Source of the DNA: JBCCQL01 sp039414355
GTDB lineage: Bacteria; Planctomycetota; Planctomycetia; Pirellulales; Lacipirellulaceae
Assembly: GCA_039414355.1 (NCBI GenBank)
Contig: JBCDJN010000001.1
Location: 62,001 to 126,000 of the forward strand
DNA: 64,000 nt
Direction of reading: 5' to 3'
Below, piece by piece: positions 9,495 through 20,781 of this stretch; the first letter of the stretch is position 1, and each line of letters starts with the position of its first letter. Made by a program: the position numbers and the translations under genes. The notes under the pieces were generated by a model that ran no database searches, had not been told where the DNA came from, and worked only from the letters and a program-made list of their open reading frames with translations.

Positions 9495-11021
9495 CTACTT
9501 GGTCTTCACCCGGAGGGCGTAAGCCGGGGGTGGGGTGGCGGTAGTGGGCAGGGTCACCTCGAGCGCGCCCGCCTCTTGCCGCCAAGTGAGAGGCGAGCCG
9601 TCGCCTAACAGTTCGACCGACTTAACGGCGCCCGCCAGATGGCCGGCCTCGGCGCCCATCGCCTTGATGGAAACCCGGCCGTCCTCCGGCCACGCCAAGC
9701 CGATGGCGAAGACCGCGTTGTCGTTCTTGGTGAAGCGGATGTCTTGGGGCGTGAACGCCTGGTTCTTGCCCTCGCTGTGGTGGCCGGTGGCGACCAGGGT
9801 TGGACCCTCGCCGAACAGCTCCCACGGGCGCGTGCCGTAGATCGCGTCACCGTTGGTCTCGAGCCACGCACCGATGGCGAGCAGGACGCTGCGGGCCTCG
9901 TCCGGAATCGTGCCGTCCGCACGCGGGCCGATGTTGAGCAACAAGCAGCCGTTCTTGCTGACGATGTCGATCAGGTCATCGATGAGCGAGTCGCTGGACT
10001 TGAACTCGTCGCCCTCGATGAACCCCCAAGACTTCTTGCTGACGGAGGTGTCGGTCTGCCAGGGCAGTTCGCGGATATCGGCGAGCTTGCCACGCTCGAT
10101 GTCCAGCAGCCCGGCGCCGGGTGGGAAGGGCGTGCCGTGCAGGCCTTCCTTGTACTGCAGTACGACTTCGCGGCCGGTCTCGACGGCTTGGTTGTAGTAG
10201 TGTGCCGCGAGCTCGGTGCGGACCTTCGCGAACTCCGGGTAGTTGAAACCGAAGTCAAACCACAGCACGTCGGGCTGATACTTGTCGACGATCTCCCGAG
10301 TGCGGTCCTGCCAGTGCTGAAGGAACTGCTCGTCCGCTGGCGCCCCCGCGGAGTGGCGCCGGCCGTAGAGCGTGGCGAACGCGGGGTTCACCGTGTCGAA
10401 CCGGTCCTCGTACGTGTAGTACCGCCAGTTGTAGGCGTAGTGGGAAGAAACGCCGAACCGGAGCCCCGCCTGCCGGCACGCGGCTGAGAGTTCGCCCACC
10501 ACATCTCGCTTCGGCCCCATCTCCACCGAGTTCCACGGCGTGTGGGTGGACGCGTACATGGCGAAGCCGTCGTGGTGCTCGGCGACGGGCACCACGTACT
10601 TGGCGCCCGCGGCTGCGAAGAGCTCCGCCCACGCGGCGGGGTCCCAACTCTCCGCTTTGAATGAAGGGACGAAGTCCTTGTACCCGAAGCTCGCCTGCGG
10701 CCCCCAAATCTCGCGGTGATAATCGAACAACGGCTCCCGCTTGGTGCTCACCACGCCGTGCGGTGACGTGCGAAACTCCTGGTACATCCGCCGCGGGTAC
10801 CACTCGCTTCCGTGCGCGGGCACGGCATACGGACCCCAGTGGATGAAGATGCCGAGCTTCGCGTCGCGGAACCACTCCGGCGTCTGCCACGCCTGCAGCG
10901 ACTCCACCGTCGCCTCGTAAGTCCCGCCGGACGGCGCTGGCTCAACTGCCTGTGCCATCGGGCTTACAAGCAGAGCGGCGACGGCGACTAGAATCGTGCG
11001 TATGAGCATCACGCTGACCAT
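9495..11021 (-). CDS. Secreted GH29 alpha-L-fucosidase-like glycosidase
   Basis: About 508 residues with a signal peptide (VAVAALLVSPMAQA). GH29 landmarks are WFRDAKLGIFIHWGPYAVPA, EHHDGFAMYAS, WNSVEMGPKRDVVGELSAAC, and DVLWFDFGFNY around residue 255, where the Asp in WFDF is the expected retaining nucleophile. NGCLLLNIGPRADGTIP ends the TIM barrel and a small beta-sandwich follows. The ATG at 11019-11021 was chosen because it leaves a normal signal peptide; the ATG at 11007-11009 is an alternative. It overlaps the end of the GH16 gene whichever upstream start is used beyond these. GH29 enzymes act on alpha-L-fucosides, but in an agar/porphyran context an alpha-L-galactosidase activity is plausible because the sugars differ only at C6. 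Confidence 0.92.
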   Translation of the reverse strand: MVSVMLIRTILVAVAALLVSPMAQAVEPAPSGGTYEATVESLQAWQTPEWFRDAKLGIFIHWGPYAVPAHGSEWYPRRMYQEFRTSPHGVVSTKREPLFDYHREIWGPQASFGYKDFVPSFKAESWDPAAWAELFAAAGAKYVVPVAEHHDGFAMYASTHTPWNSVEMGPKRDVVGELSAACRQAGLRFGVSSHYAYNWRYYTYEDRFDTVNPAFATLYGRRHSAGAPADEQFLQHWQDRTREIVDKYQPDVLWFDFGFNYPEFAKVRTELAAHYYNQAVETGREVVLQYKEGLHGTPFPPGAGLLDIERGKLADIRELPWQTDTSVSKKSWGFIEGDEFKSSDSLIDDLIDIVSKNGCLLLNIGPRADGTIPDEARSVLLAIGAWLETNGDAIYGTRPWELFGEGPTLVATGHHSEGKNQAFTPQDIRFTKNDNAVFAIGLAWPEDGRVSIKAMGAEAGHLAGAVKSVELLGDGSPLTWRQEAGALEVTLPTTATPPPAYALRVKTK

Positions 11022-11047
11022 TGGGTTGCGGCCGTTGCCGGTCGAGG

Positions 11048-12007
11048 CTACGGGGCCGTGGTGAGACTTGCGGAAACGGCTGCGTCGTCCGGCAAACGCC
11101 AAACGCGGACGTAGTCGACCTCGTAGACCGAAGGCAGGTCCTCGTCCCTTGGCATGCCGAGCCAGTTGCCCATGGTCTCGGAATCAAAGATCAGGTAGAG
11201 CGGCTGCCGCCAGTACTGGTTCTCCACCCAGCGGACGGGCGAGCCGTCGACGTAGTACGTGATCCGCTCCGGGGTCCAAGCCAGCCCGAAGACGTGGAAG
11301 TCGTCGGCGAACCGAAACGGAGCGTGCCAAACGTCGCCCCAGCTCCGATGCTGGCCGTCGCCCGGCCGGTAGAACACGTGCAGGTTCATGTTGAACCGCC
11401 TTTCGTGCCCCACGGCCTTGCCACCCAGCTCGAACACGTCGATCTCGGTCCGCCAGTCTCGCGACGTAGCGGCGAACCAGAAGGAGCTTGAGCCCGCCGA
11501 GTTCATCGGCTTCGCCCGCACCTCGTAGTACCCGAACCGCGAGAGCTCACGCGCCTGCACCGCGGCCGACGTGTAGGTGTGAAACTCGGCATCCGGCCCC
11601 TCCTTCGGCTTGCCTGTCTTCCGCATCCAGAGCTGGAGTCGGCCGTCCGTTACCGCAACGTTGTCTTCCGTGAAGAGAGCCGGGGCTCGGCCGCGCCAGG
11701 TGCGGTGGCGCGGCGACCAACGATCAGGGTCGAGCCTCGTCCCTTCGAACTCGTCTGAGCGTTGCTCGTCGAAGACCCAACCCGCGTCGTTCGCTTGATC
11801 GCTCAAGGGCGCCGAATCCGTGAGTCGCCGTGGAGCCTCCGGCAACGGGCCCTCGTGGGTCCACTGCTTGAGCGTGGAGTCGCCCTTCCGCCCCGGCGCC
11901 GCGGAGTCGTCCGCGTGAGCGCATGAGGCGAACGCGCCGGACAAAACGCAAACAGCAACAGCTAGCCCGCCCGGCAGAGTCTGGAGAGGGGACACGCGGA
12001 TCGTCAC
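11048..12007 (-). CDS. Secreted GH16-family glycoside hydrolase
   Basis: A 319-residue retaining endo-glycosidase with a signal peptide, possibly lipoprotein-like (VLSGAFASCAHA). The jelly-roll catalytic domain holds the family motif E-x-D-x-x-E as TEIDVFELGG around residues 187-194; the first Glu is the nucleophile and the last the acid/base. FGYYEVRAKPMNSAGSSSFW precedes it and LAWTPERITYYVDGSPV follows, both typical of GH16 agarases, porphyranases, carrageenases and laminarinases. Its start overlaps the stop of the FecR/LamG gene by 4 nt. The neighbourhood favours beta-agarase or beta-porphyranase, but the subfamily needs alignment. Confidence 0.94.
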   Translation of the reverse strand: MTIRVSPLQTLPGGLAVAVCVLSGAFASCAHADDSAAPGRKGDSTLKQWTHEGPLPEAPRRLTDSAPLSDQANDAGWVFDEQRSDEFEGTRLDPDRWSPRHRTWRGRAPALFTEDNVAVTDGRLQLWMRKTGKPKEGPDAEFHTYTSAAVQARELSRFGYYEVRAKPMNSAGSSSFWFAATSRDWRTEIDVFELGGKAVGHERRFNMNLHVFYRPGDGQHRSWGDVWHAPFRFADDFHVFGLAWTPERITYYVDGSPVRWVENQYWRQPLYLIFDSETMGNWLGMPRDEDLPSVYEVDYVRVWRLPDDAAVSASLTTAP

Positions 12008-13686
12008 GGCGCCCCCGCTTCGTACATCTCCGCGACGTCGGCGGCGGACAACGCCCGACCGAGCGCCGCGAACTCATCGATCCGGCCCACAAGGTTCCGC
12101 ATTTCAAACTGAGTGCCCTTCGCCCAGTCTTTGTAGGGCCAGTTGCCCAGGTCGGCCGCGCCAATTGACAGCTGACGGGCCTGTTCAATGGGACGCGAGC
12201 CAACGAGACGCCCGTCTCGGTAGTGCGAGACCAATCGTCGGTCGCGGTCATAGGTCACGACTAGGTGAACCCAACGACCAACATCGTTGTTGAACATGCC
12301 CTGGCCACCCGAACTGTAATGGTTGCGGTACGCGTTGCCGTTGGGGGCGACGGTCTCTGCGAAGTGCAGCACGGCGCCGTTTGGAACACGGTCGAGGGTC
12401 CAGAAGAGTGCGCGGTCCTGCTCGAGCTCAGGATGCAGCAAGGCAACGCGATTGGTGGGGTGGAACCGATCGACCGCCAGCCAGATGGATAGCGATAATG
12501 ATTCGAAGACCCCGGGCACACTCACCGACACCCGGTGGCTCGGATTGCCGAATCGCAGGGCGCGTGTCCCCGGCCAGCGACCGGCCACCCACTCGGCTCC
12601 TACAACCGACCCGTGCGTGTCGCCACCTGCCCCGGGGGCGATGTTGCGGAACAGCCGGCTCCACTCGGGCTCGGGGCTGTAGCTGTACAGCGCGATCAGG
12701 TGAGGGTCGCCGAGTAGCCTCTCACGGTGCGCCGCCCAACGTGCTACACGCTGGTCGTACTCCGCACGCGCGAGGGTCTCGACCTCGGTCGGACCGACGA
12801 ACCGCATGCCGGCGTCGCCCGGCGGGTTGTCCGCGCTTTCGCCGCCAAGCCATAGAGCCTCGCCCTGACGGAGGCTTACTACCTTCGTTTCGCCGTAGGC
12901 GTTGGGGTGAAAACGTACTTCGCCGTCGATCACGTGCAGCTCGCCCGGCCGGCCGTCTCGCGGGGCTTCGATCGCGAACTCCGTTCCCAGATCAACGACG
13001 TCTCCCGAAGAAGTGGTGACCGTGAACCCCCGAGCCCGTGTCGGCACGCGTGTCCGCAGCTTCCCCGCGACCAAGGCCGCGCGATCCGGCGAGCGCAGTT
13101 CGATCTGAGCGGGGCCTTCGAGCACGGCTACGGCGCCGCAGTAGAAGTCGACCTGGATCAGGCCGGAATCAATCGCCAGCAAGCCTGCCGGCAGGGGCGA
13201 GCCCTCGCGGTGACGCTCGGCCTGCTTCGACCAGACAACGTCGACCGCACGCGACAAGACGGCAACGCCGTTCACGCTCGCCTCGTGCCCGGGCGTGCTG
13301 GCAACAAGTGGCTCGTTCGACGGGGCCTCGGGTTGGCTGAGCCAAACCGCAACGAGCAAAGACGCCGCCAACGCCAACAGCGCGGGCCCCCACGCGGAGC
13401 GGAGAACGTGCTTGGCGGGCCAGCGAGTCGACTCTTCGACAACCGGCTCGTAGGACTCTTCCTCCGCGTCCATCGCGGGCGAAAGGTACTTACGCTTCAG
13501 CCCGGCGTGAACGTCGATCAGGTCGAGGTACAGCGTGCGGGCGGAAGCATCCTCGGCAAGCAGGGCATCCAGCTCGGCCACTTCGGCTTCGGTCGCCTCG
13601 CCATTGATCACCGCTTCGGCGAGCCGGAGCAGCTTTCGTTCGGCGCCGGCGCTACCGGATCGGTTGTTGGTCGGCTTCTCGGGCAT
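12004..13686 (-). CDS. FecR-type membrane protein with C-terminal LamG domain (candidate anti-sigma sensor)
   Basis: A 560-residue protein with a cytoplasmic N-terminal helical segment (about 15-65, GEATEAEVAELDALLAED), a single transmembrane helix (about 98-117), a FecR domain (about 150-290, with GDVVDLGTEFAIEAP), and a LamG/concanavalin-like domain from about residue 370 (SLSIWLAVDRF, GRWVHLVVTYDRDRRLV, LVGRIDEFAALGRALS). FecR proteins transmit outside signals to an ECF sigma factor; LamG folds often bind carbohydrate. Its ATG overlaps the stop of the sigma gene (TGATG) and its own stop overlaps the GH16 start. The simple reading is a one-protein glycan sensor and anti-sigma factor for this locus; that role is inference. 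Confidence 0.85.
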   Translation of the reverse strand: MPEKPTNNRSGSAGAERKLLRLAEAVINGEATEAEVAELDALLAEDASARTLYLDLIDVHAGLKRKYLSPAMDAEEESYEPVVEESTRWPAKHVLRSAWGPALLALAASLLVAVWLSQPEAPSNEPLVASTPGHEASVNGVAVLSRAVDVVWSKQAERHREGSPLPAGLLAIDSGLIQVDFYCGAVAVLEGPAQIELRSPDRAALVAGKLRTRVPTRARGFTVTTSSGDVVDLGTEFAIEAPRDGRPGELHVIDGEVRFHPNAYGETKVVSLRQGEALWLGGESADNPPGDAGMRFVGPTEVETLARAEYDQRVARWAAHRERLLGDPHLIALYSYSPEPEWSRLFRNIAPGAGGDTHGSVVGAEWVAGRWPGTRALRFGNPSHRVSVSVPGVFESLSLSIWLAVDRFHPTNRVALLHPELEQDRALFWTLDRVPNGAVLHFAETVAPNGNAYRNHYSSGGQGMFNNDVGRWVHLVVTYDRDRRLVSHYRDGRLVGSRPIEQARQLSIGAADLGNWPYKDWAKGTQFEMRNLVGRIDEFAALGRALSAADVAEMYEAGAP

Positions 13687-14225
13687 CAGGTGCTCGCCTC
13701 AAGCGTGAGAGTCTGCTGGACGCAACGCAGCAGGTTTCGCCGCACACGGTTGAGCTGCTTGCTCACGGCGTTGGGGGTGCGGCCGTTGCGTTCGGCGTAG
13801 CCGCGGATGGTCGCCCCTTCGGCGTAGCAGCCGGCCAACAGCAACCGCTCGGCGTCGCCAAGTTTCGTAATGCAATGCTCCAGTGTGCGGCGCCGCGACT
13901 CGCGATCGCCCTGCTCACGCTCCGCCTGCTCCGCCAGGAGCGTCATCACCGTGTCGCTGAACCGATGCCGATCGCGCGCCCGCTTGCGAACGAAGTTGAA
14001 GGCCGTGTACTTGGCGATTTGAAAGGCCCAGTTCCGGAAGCTCGTGCCCGCCTGGTACTGCTCGAACCGGCGCCACATGGTCATGCTGGCCTCTTGCAGC
14101 ACCTCCTCGGCGTCGGCCATGGAGGGCACAAGGGTCAGCACGAAGGAGTGGATGGCGGTCTCGTGGCGCACAAAGAGCGCAACAAACTGCTCGTGCCGGG
14201 TTGTTTCTAGGTCGCCTTGAGACAC
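13686..14225 (-). CDS. ECF RNA polymerase sigma factor (Rhodopirellula/Verrucomicrobium type)
   Basis: About 179 residues. Region 2 reads FVALFVRHETAIHSFVLTLV, DAEEVLQEASMTMWRRFEQY and FRNWAFQIAKYTAFNFVRKR, and region 4 reads LLLAGCYAEGATIRGYAERNGRTPNAVSKQLNRVR. This matches the sigma family that planctomycetes place beside FecR/LamG proteins. I chose the GTG at 14223-14225, with AAGG upstream; an ATG at 14297 would overlap the preceding lipoprotein gene by 44 nt. The stop overlaps the FecR/LamG start, so the two are coupled. Its location inside the degradation operon suggests it drives that operon, and possibly itself. Confidence 0.93.
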   Translation of the reverse strand: MSQGDLETTRHEQFVALFVRHETAIHSFVLTLVPSMADAEEVLQEASMTMWRRFEQYQAGTSFRNWAFQIAKYTAFNFVRKRARDRHRFSDTVMTLLAEQAEREQGDRESRRRTLEHCITKLGDAERLLLAGCYAEGATIRGYAERNGRTPNAVSKQLNRVRRNLLRCVQQTLTLEAST

Positions 14226-14253
14226 TCGGCCGGCCTTGATCGCATGGGTGCGT

Positions 14254-14694
14254 TTACTTGCCCCGCCGCTTGGCGGGAACCTCGAAGTCAATCTCATTCA
14301 CGTCCGACGACACCTCCGCCTTGAACGTGTGCCGCGGAAAGAGCTCCGGCGCGAACGCCTTGGCCGTGGCGTAGCCTTCGACCTTTACGAGCACGGGGCC
14401 CGCGGTCGGGCCCTTGCCGCCCCGCCGCGTGTTGTACTCGCCGTCAACAATCGTGGCGAAGCCTACGGGGCCGGATCCGCCACGCTTGGCGTCCGGCTCA
14501 AAGCGCACCTGCCCGGCGGGCACCGGCTGACCGTTGTAGCTCACCTTGCCTCGCAGCGAGATCCGATCGACGCCCGACCGACCGCAACCCACCGCGACAG
14601 ATAGCAGCACAAGCAACAACAACAAGCGTGGACTGCTAAGCAGCCAACGCTGCAGCCCCATCCGACACGGAATTGCAACGAGAGTGCGAGTCAC
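14254..14694 (-). CDS. Small lipoprotein with carboxypeptidase-regulatory-like fold
   Basis: A 146-residue protein with a hydrophobic leader and a lipobox-like LLSVAVGC, then ISLRGKVSYNGQPVPAGQVRFEP. This GKVxYNGxPVxxGxVxF pattern is typical of a very common planctomycete family of small transthyretin/carboxypeptidase-regulatory-like lipoproteins. Such proteins usually sit directly next to DUF1559 genes, as here: the ATG overlaps the DUF1559 stop by 4 nt. The function is unknown; it is probably a small beta-sandwich facing the periplasm. Confidence 0.85.
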   Translation of the reverse strand: MTRTLVAIPCRMGLQRWLLSSPRLLLLLVLLSVAVGCGRSGVDRISLRGKVSYNGQPVPAGQVRFEPDAKRGGSGPVGFATIVDGEYNTRRGGKGPTAGPVLVKVEGYATAKAFAPELFPRHTFKAEVSSDVNEIDFEVPAKRRGK

Positions 14695-15827
14695 TGGAAG
14701 ACCACCCCCCCGACGTCTCCATCCGCCCGCCGCCCCATGCCGCGGAACGTGTTCAGGTCGATGTCTTCGGTGAGGAAATGGGTGGAGCCGTCAGCAAAGA
14801 CAAAGTTGGCGCCGCCCGGGTGGAAGCTTCCCGAGTTGATGCTGGTCCAGACGTGATGGATCCAGTTGCTGTAGTAAGAACTGAAGGCTCCCGGCAGACC
14901 GGCGCCGGTCCGGCCATCGGCATTGATCCCTTCGGACGCCGCAAACGCGTTCGCCGGATGCCCAAACTGCTGGTTCTCGCCCTCAGCCGTTGACCAGACG
15001 ACCGCGCGGTTTGGGAATTGGCTGTGCTCACCGCGGACCATGTGCAGCCGATTCTCGCCAACCAGAAGGGTGTTGGACGTGCCATCGGCTACCTGAGAGA
15101 TGCGGGTCTTTGAGTTCGCGAAGAAGATGCCATTCGTAAAGAATGACTGTGCACGAGAGTTAGTCGTCCCCTGGCAGCGGTAAGTTAAGTTGTCCTGGTA
15201 GGCCGCCTCGTCGCAGTTCGCTTCATCACCGTTGAGCTGCGAGCAACCTCCGCCTTGACATACTGCATAGCAACAAACCGTTGGCTGCTCTCCCGCCACA
15301 GGGTCGGTCGGGCAGAGGAAGGCGGGCATCGGCGCTAGCTGGGCGGCGAAGTTCGTGCTGTCGCCACCACACCCGTTGGCAATGTCGCCACGCATCGTGT
15401 CTTCGAGCACACCGAACGGGCTGTCCAGGTTCATCTGATCGTAGACAGCCGACTGCTCAATGTAGGGGAGGATCAGCACGGTCCACGGCGGGCCTGAACA
15501 CCCACCTGGATACTTCTTCTGCCCGCTTTGAGTGTTGCGAAACTTGGAGAAAGCCGCGTTGCTGGGGTCCTCCCAGCACGGGCCGCCGCCGTTTTGCGTG
15601 AAGTTGGCCCGACCACTCGGCGGGAAAGCCCCGTTTGCGTCGTGGTAGTTGTGCAGCGCCAGGCCGATCTGCTTCATGCGGTTGGCACAATCCATCCGGC
15701 GGGCCGCCTCGCGGGCGGACTGCACGGCCGGCAGCAATAACGCGACTAAGATACCGATGATGGCGATCACCACGAGCAGCTCCACCAGCGTGAAGCCGTC
15801 TCGGCGGCGGGTGGGCAGGTTCTTCAT
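14691..15827 (-). CDS. DUF1559 type IV pilin-like protein
   Basis: About 378 residues. The N-terminus is a type IV prepilin signal (RRRDGFTLVELLVVIAIIG) with cleavage before Phe, followed by QSAREAARRMDCANRMKQIG. The body is the planctomycete DUF1559 domain (IGLALHNYHDANGAFPPSG) and the C-terminus has the usual HPGGANFVFADGSTHFLTED. The start is the ATG at 15825-15827, preceded by AGGAGAAAAGGGAT, a strong ribosome-binding site. These proteins are greatly expanded in planctomycetes and are thought to build surface fibres or pseudopilins. Being translationally coupled to the rest of the degradation operon suggests a part in capturing or importing the polysaccharide. Confidence 0.95.
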   Translation of the reverse strand: MKNLPTRRRDGFTLVELLVVIAIIGILVALLLPAVQSAREAARRMDCANRMKQIGLALHNYHDANGAFPPSGRANFTQNGGGPCWEDPSNAAFSKFRNTQSGQKKYPGGCSGPPWTVLILPYIEQSAVYDQMNLDSPFGVLEDTMRGDIANGCGGDSTNFAAQLAPMPAFLCPTDPVAGEQPTVCCYAVCQGGGCSQLNGDEANCDEAAYQDNLTYRCQGTTNSRAQSFFTNGIFFANSKTRISQVADGTSNTLLVGENRLHMVRGEHSQFPNRAVVWSTAEGENQQFGHPANAFAASEGINADGRTGAGLPGAFSSYYSNWIHHVWTSINSGSFHPGGANFVFADGSTHFLTEDIDLNTFRGMGRRADGDVGGVVFQ

Positions 15828-15966
15828 ATCCCTTTTCTCCTGAATAGATCGCTGCAAACATCCACCAGCATGTCGCCGCGGGTCGCGCCGGCAGTGCCAA
15901 CACGACCCGCGGCTGCCCCAACACGCCTACAACTCAACGCCCAGATCCAACAAGACCGCTACCCCG

Positions 15967-17202
15967 CTAGCGTCGCCGCCGAACCGCGGCGCCGGCGGCC
16001 AAGAGCATCAGCAACGCGGACGAGGGCTCGGGGGTTGGCGTCGCGGCCGCCGCCGCGGCGCCGCCACTGAAGTTCGCCTTCCAGAACTGGTAGTCGAAGA
16101 TATCGACGTCGGCGTCGGGCACGCCGTTCAGGTCGTCACCGGTTCCATCGGCCGCGAGGCCAGCGCCCGTCTGCCCGAGCGTGTCACGCCACACCGTAAA
16201 GTCGGCGGCGTCGACGAACCCGTCGGCGTTGTAGTCGCCCGGCAGGTTTGGGATGTACTCAAAACTGGCGGCAAACACCCGCGTCTCCGCAAGCGGGTCG
16301 CTGTCGGGCACCCACTGGGCTGCAAACCACATGTCGCTGCCCGGGTTGGTCGGGTGTGCCGCCTGACCCTCTTCGGTTGGGGTGGTGGGATTCACATTCG
16401 GCGCGTTGGCCAGGCTGTCCCACACAAACGGCTCCAAGACGGCCGGCTTATCGACCTTCGCGTCCGCAACGACCGACTCCGTATCGAGGTTGGTGATGAT
16501 CAGGTCGGTCGCCGTCCAGGTCTTGGTTGTCGCGTCGGTGTACTCGGCAACGTACTCAACACGGATCACGTCAGACACCAGGTCGAGCGGGTCGCCGGTT
16601 GGATTGTTGTCGGCGTCTTTGCCGTTGTTGATCCCGAGATCGGGGCCGCTGGCGATAATGGCAAACGCGTTGTCGGCGCCGTTGTTGGGGTTACGGCCGA
16701 AGTGGGTGAAGAACTTGATGCCGCCGGCCGCGAAGTTGTTGTATCCAATCTCAACGCCGGCTCGCGGGCTGGCGTCGAAGGTTCCGGTGCTGCAGGTTGC
16801 AAAGCAATCCGTCACCCCGAAATTGAAGATGCCGGCATTGCCGGTGTCGGCGAGCGTGAAGGAGTAATCGGTCGAGACCCGGATGATGTCGCCTTCGTTG
16901 AATCCGTTGCCAATCTCGTCATTACCTCCGCCGAGCAGGCCGCCCGTAGCGCTTTGGTTCCAAAGATTGCGAAGGAAACCGCCGCCGTTGCCGGTCACGA
17001 CACCCGTCGTGGCGTCAACGGAGGTCGTCGGCTGCCCGAGCCAAATCCCGTTGCCGGAGCCGGCCGGCTCCTGAAACTGGATTTGTCCGTCGCCGTACCC
17101 GCACGCCTCGGTGAAGTCAGCATCGAGTACCACAATCGCCTGGGCCGGCATGCCTACCGCCGCAAGCACGGCCACTGCAGAGAGAAATCTAAGTTGAATC
17201 AT
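15967..17202 (-). CDS. Secreted jelly-roll-like protein with dockerin repeats and PEP-CTERM tail
   Basis: A 411-residue protein with a signal peptide ending near MPAQA. The long beta-rich N-terminal domain (about 25-310) resembles planctomycete LamG/concanavalin-like surface proteins without a clear family. Dockerin-type Ca-binding repeats follow (DYNADGFVDAADFTVWRDTL and DADVDIFDYQFWKANF). The tail PTPEPSSALLMLLAAGAAV plus RRRR is a PEP-CTERM sorting signal (exosortase substrate). It lies 139 nt upstream of the DUF1559 gene on the same strand and 246 nt downstream of the GH86 gene. A role in binding the polysaccharide at the cell surface is inferred from context only. Confidence 0.88.
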   Translation of the reverse strand: MIQLRFLSAVAVLAAVGMPAQAIVVLDADFTEACGYGDGQIQFQEPAGSGNGIWLGQPTTSVDATTGVVTGNGGGFLRNLWNQSATGGLLGGGNDEIGNGFNEGDIIRVSTDYSFTLADTGNAGIFNFGVTDCFATCSTGTFDASPRAGVEIGYNNFAAGGIKFFTHFGRNPNNGADNAFAIIASGPDLGINNGKDADNNPTGDPLDLVSDVIRVEYVAEYTDATTKTWTATDLIITNLDTESVVADAKVDKPAVLEPFVWDSLANAPNVNPTTPTEEGQAAHPTNPGSDMWFAAQWVPDSDPLAETRVFAASFEYIPNLPGDYNADGFVDAADFTVWRDTLGQTGAGLAADGTGDDLNGVPDADVDIFDYQFWKANFSGGAAAAAATPTPEPSSALLMLLAAGAAVRRRR

Positions 17203-17448
17203 CCTGGGCTACCTCAGACAGAAGAGCTTGTCACGACGGTCAATCCACCCCCCACGGGAGGGGCGAGCAATCCAGGCAACCTCACCGAGAGCGAGGCGAC
17301 GATGGCTGTTGCGGGCACGAATCGACCAGGGAAAAGAGTGAAGGCCTTTAAAATACCTCCTCCACTTGAAACGAATGTTCTTCCGTTCCCCGATCTGCCT
17401 CGAAGATCACACGACTTTTCGCGACGCCCGATTTAGGGGACGGTCGGC

Positions 17449-20370
<2,922 letters not shown>

Positions 20371-20781
20371 GAGCCTGGCGTGCGACGCAACGCGGCGCCG
20401 CAGTTGAAGAGACGAGTATCGGGCCCAGCGCCGCCTCGCGACGCTTGTGGGCGAACGACTTATGTCGGCGACCCAAGCCGGCAGCCCTGTGCGTTGCCGC
20501 AATCGCAATCCGCGGCCAACGCCCCTTCGTTCGAAACCCATTTGGGATAACGGCTTACGTCGAACCTTCTGGTGCTCGCAGCTCGCTGCTTCCCGACGAC
20601 CAACAAAAACTGCTGACAGCAAGGCTTGCTGCGCTCAACACGAACATTAGCAAACAGCGGCGTACAAGCGTCGCCCCTTTTCATCGGCGATTCGTCACGG
20701 CGGCAAGCCATTCGGCATTCCGCGTTTACGCCTCGACGGTCGCCCTACCGGACCCCTCTGCGATACGCACCGGAGCGCCTC
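20371..20781. promoter_or_regulatory. 411-nt intergenic region between divergent genes
   Basis: This gap separates the leftward GH86 gene from the rightward PEP-CTERM gene, so it must hold both promoters and is the natural target for the AraC-type and ECF-sigma regulators encoded on either side. I see no clear sigma-70 hexamers, no strong palindrome and no small gene with a ribosome-binding site. The open frame that reaches upstream of 20782 has no signal-peptide logic and is probably non-coding. The boundary call rests on gene orientation only. Confidence 0.5.

Noticed and set aside
20530..20560. tRNA-like TTCGAAA element
   Set aside because: There is no matching acceptor stem or anticodon arm around it.
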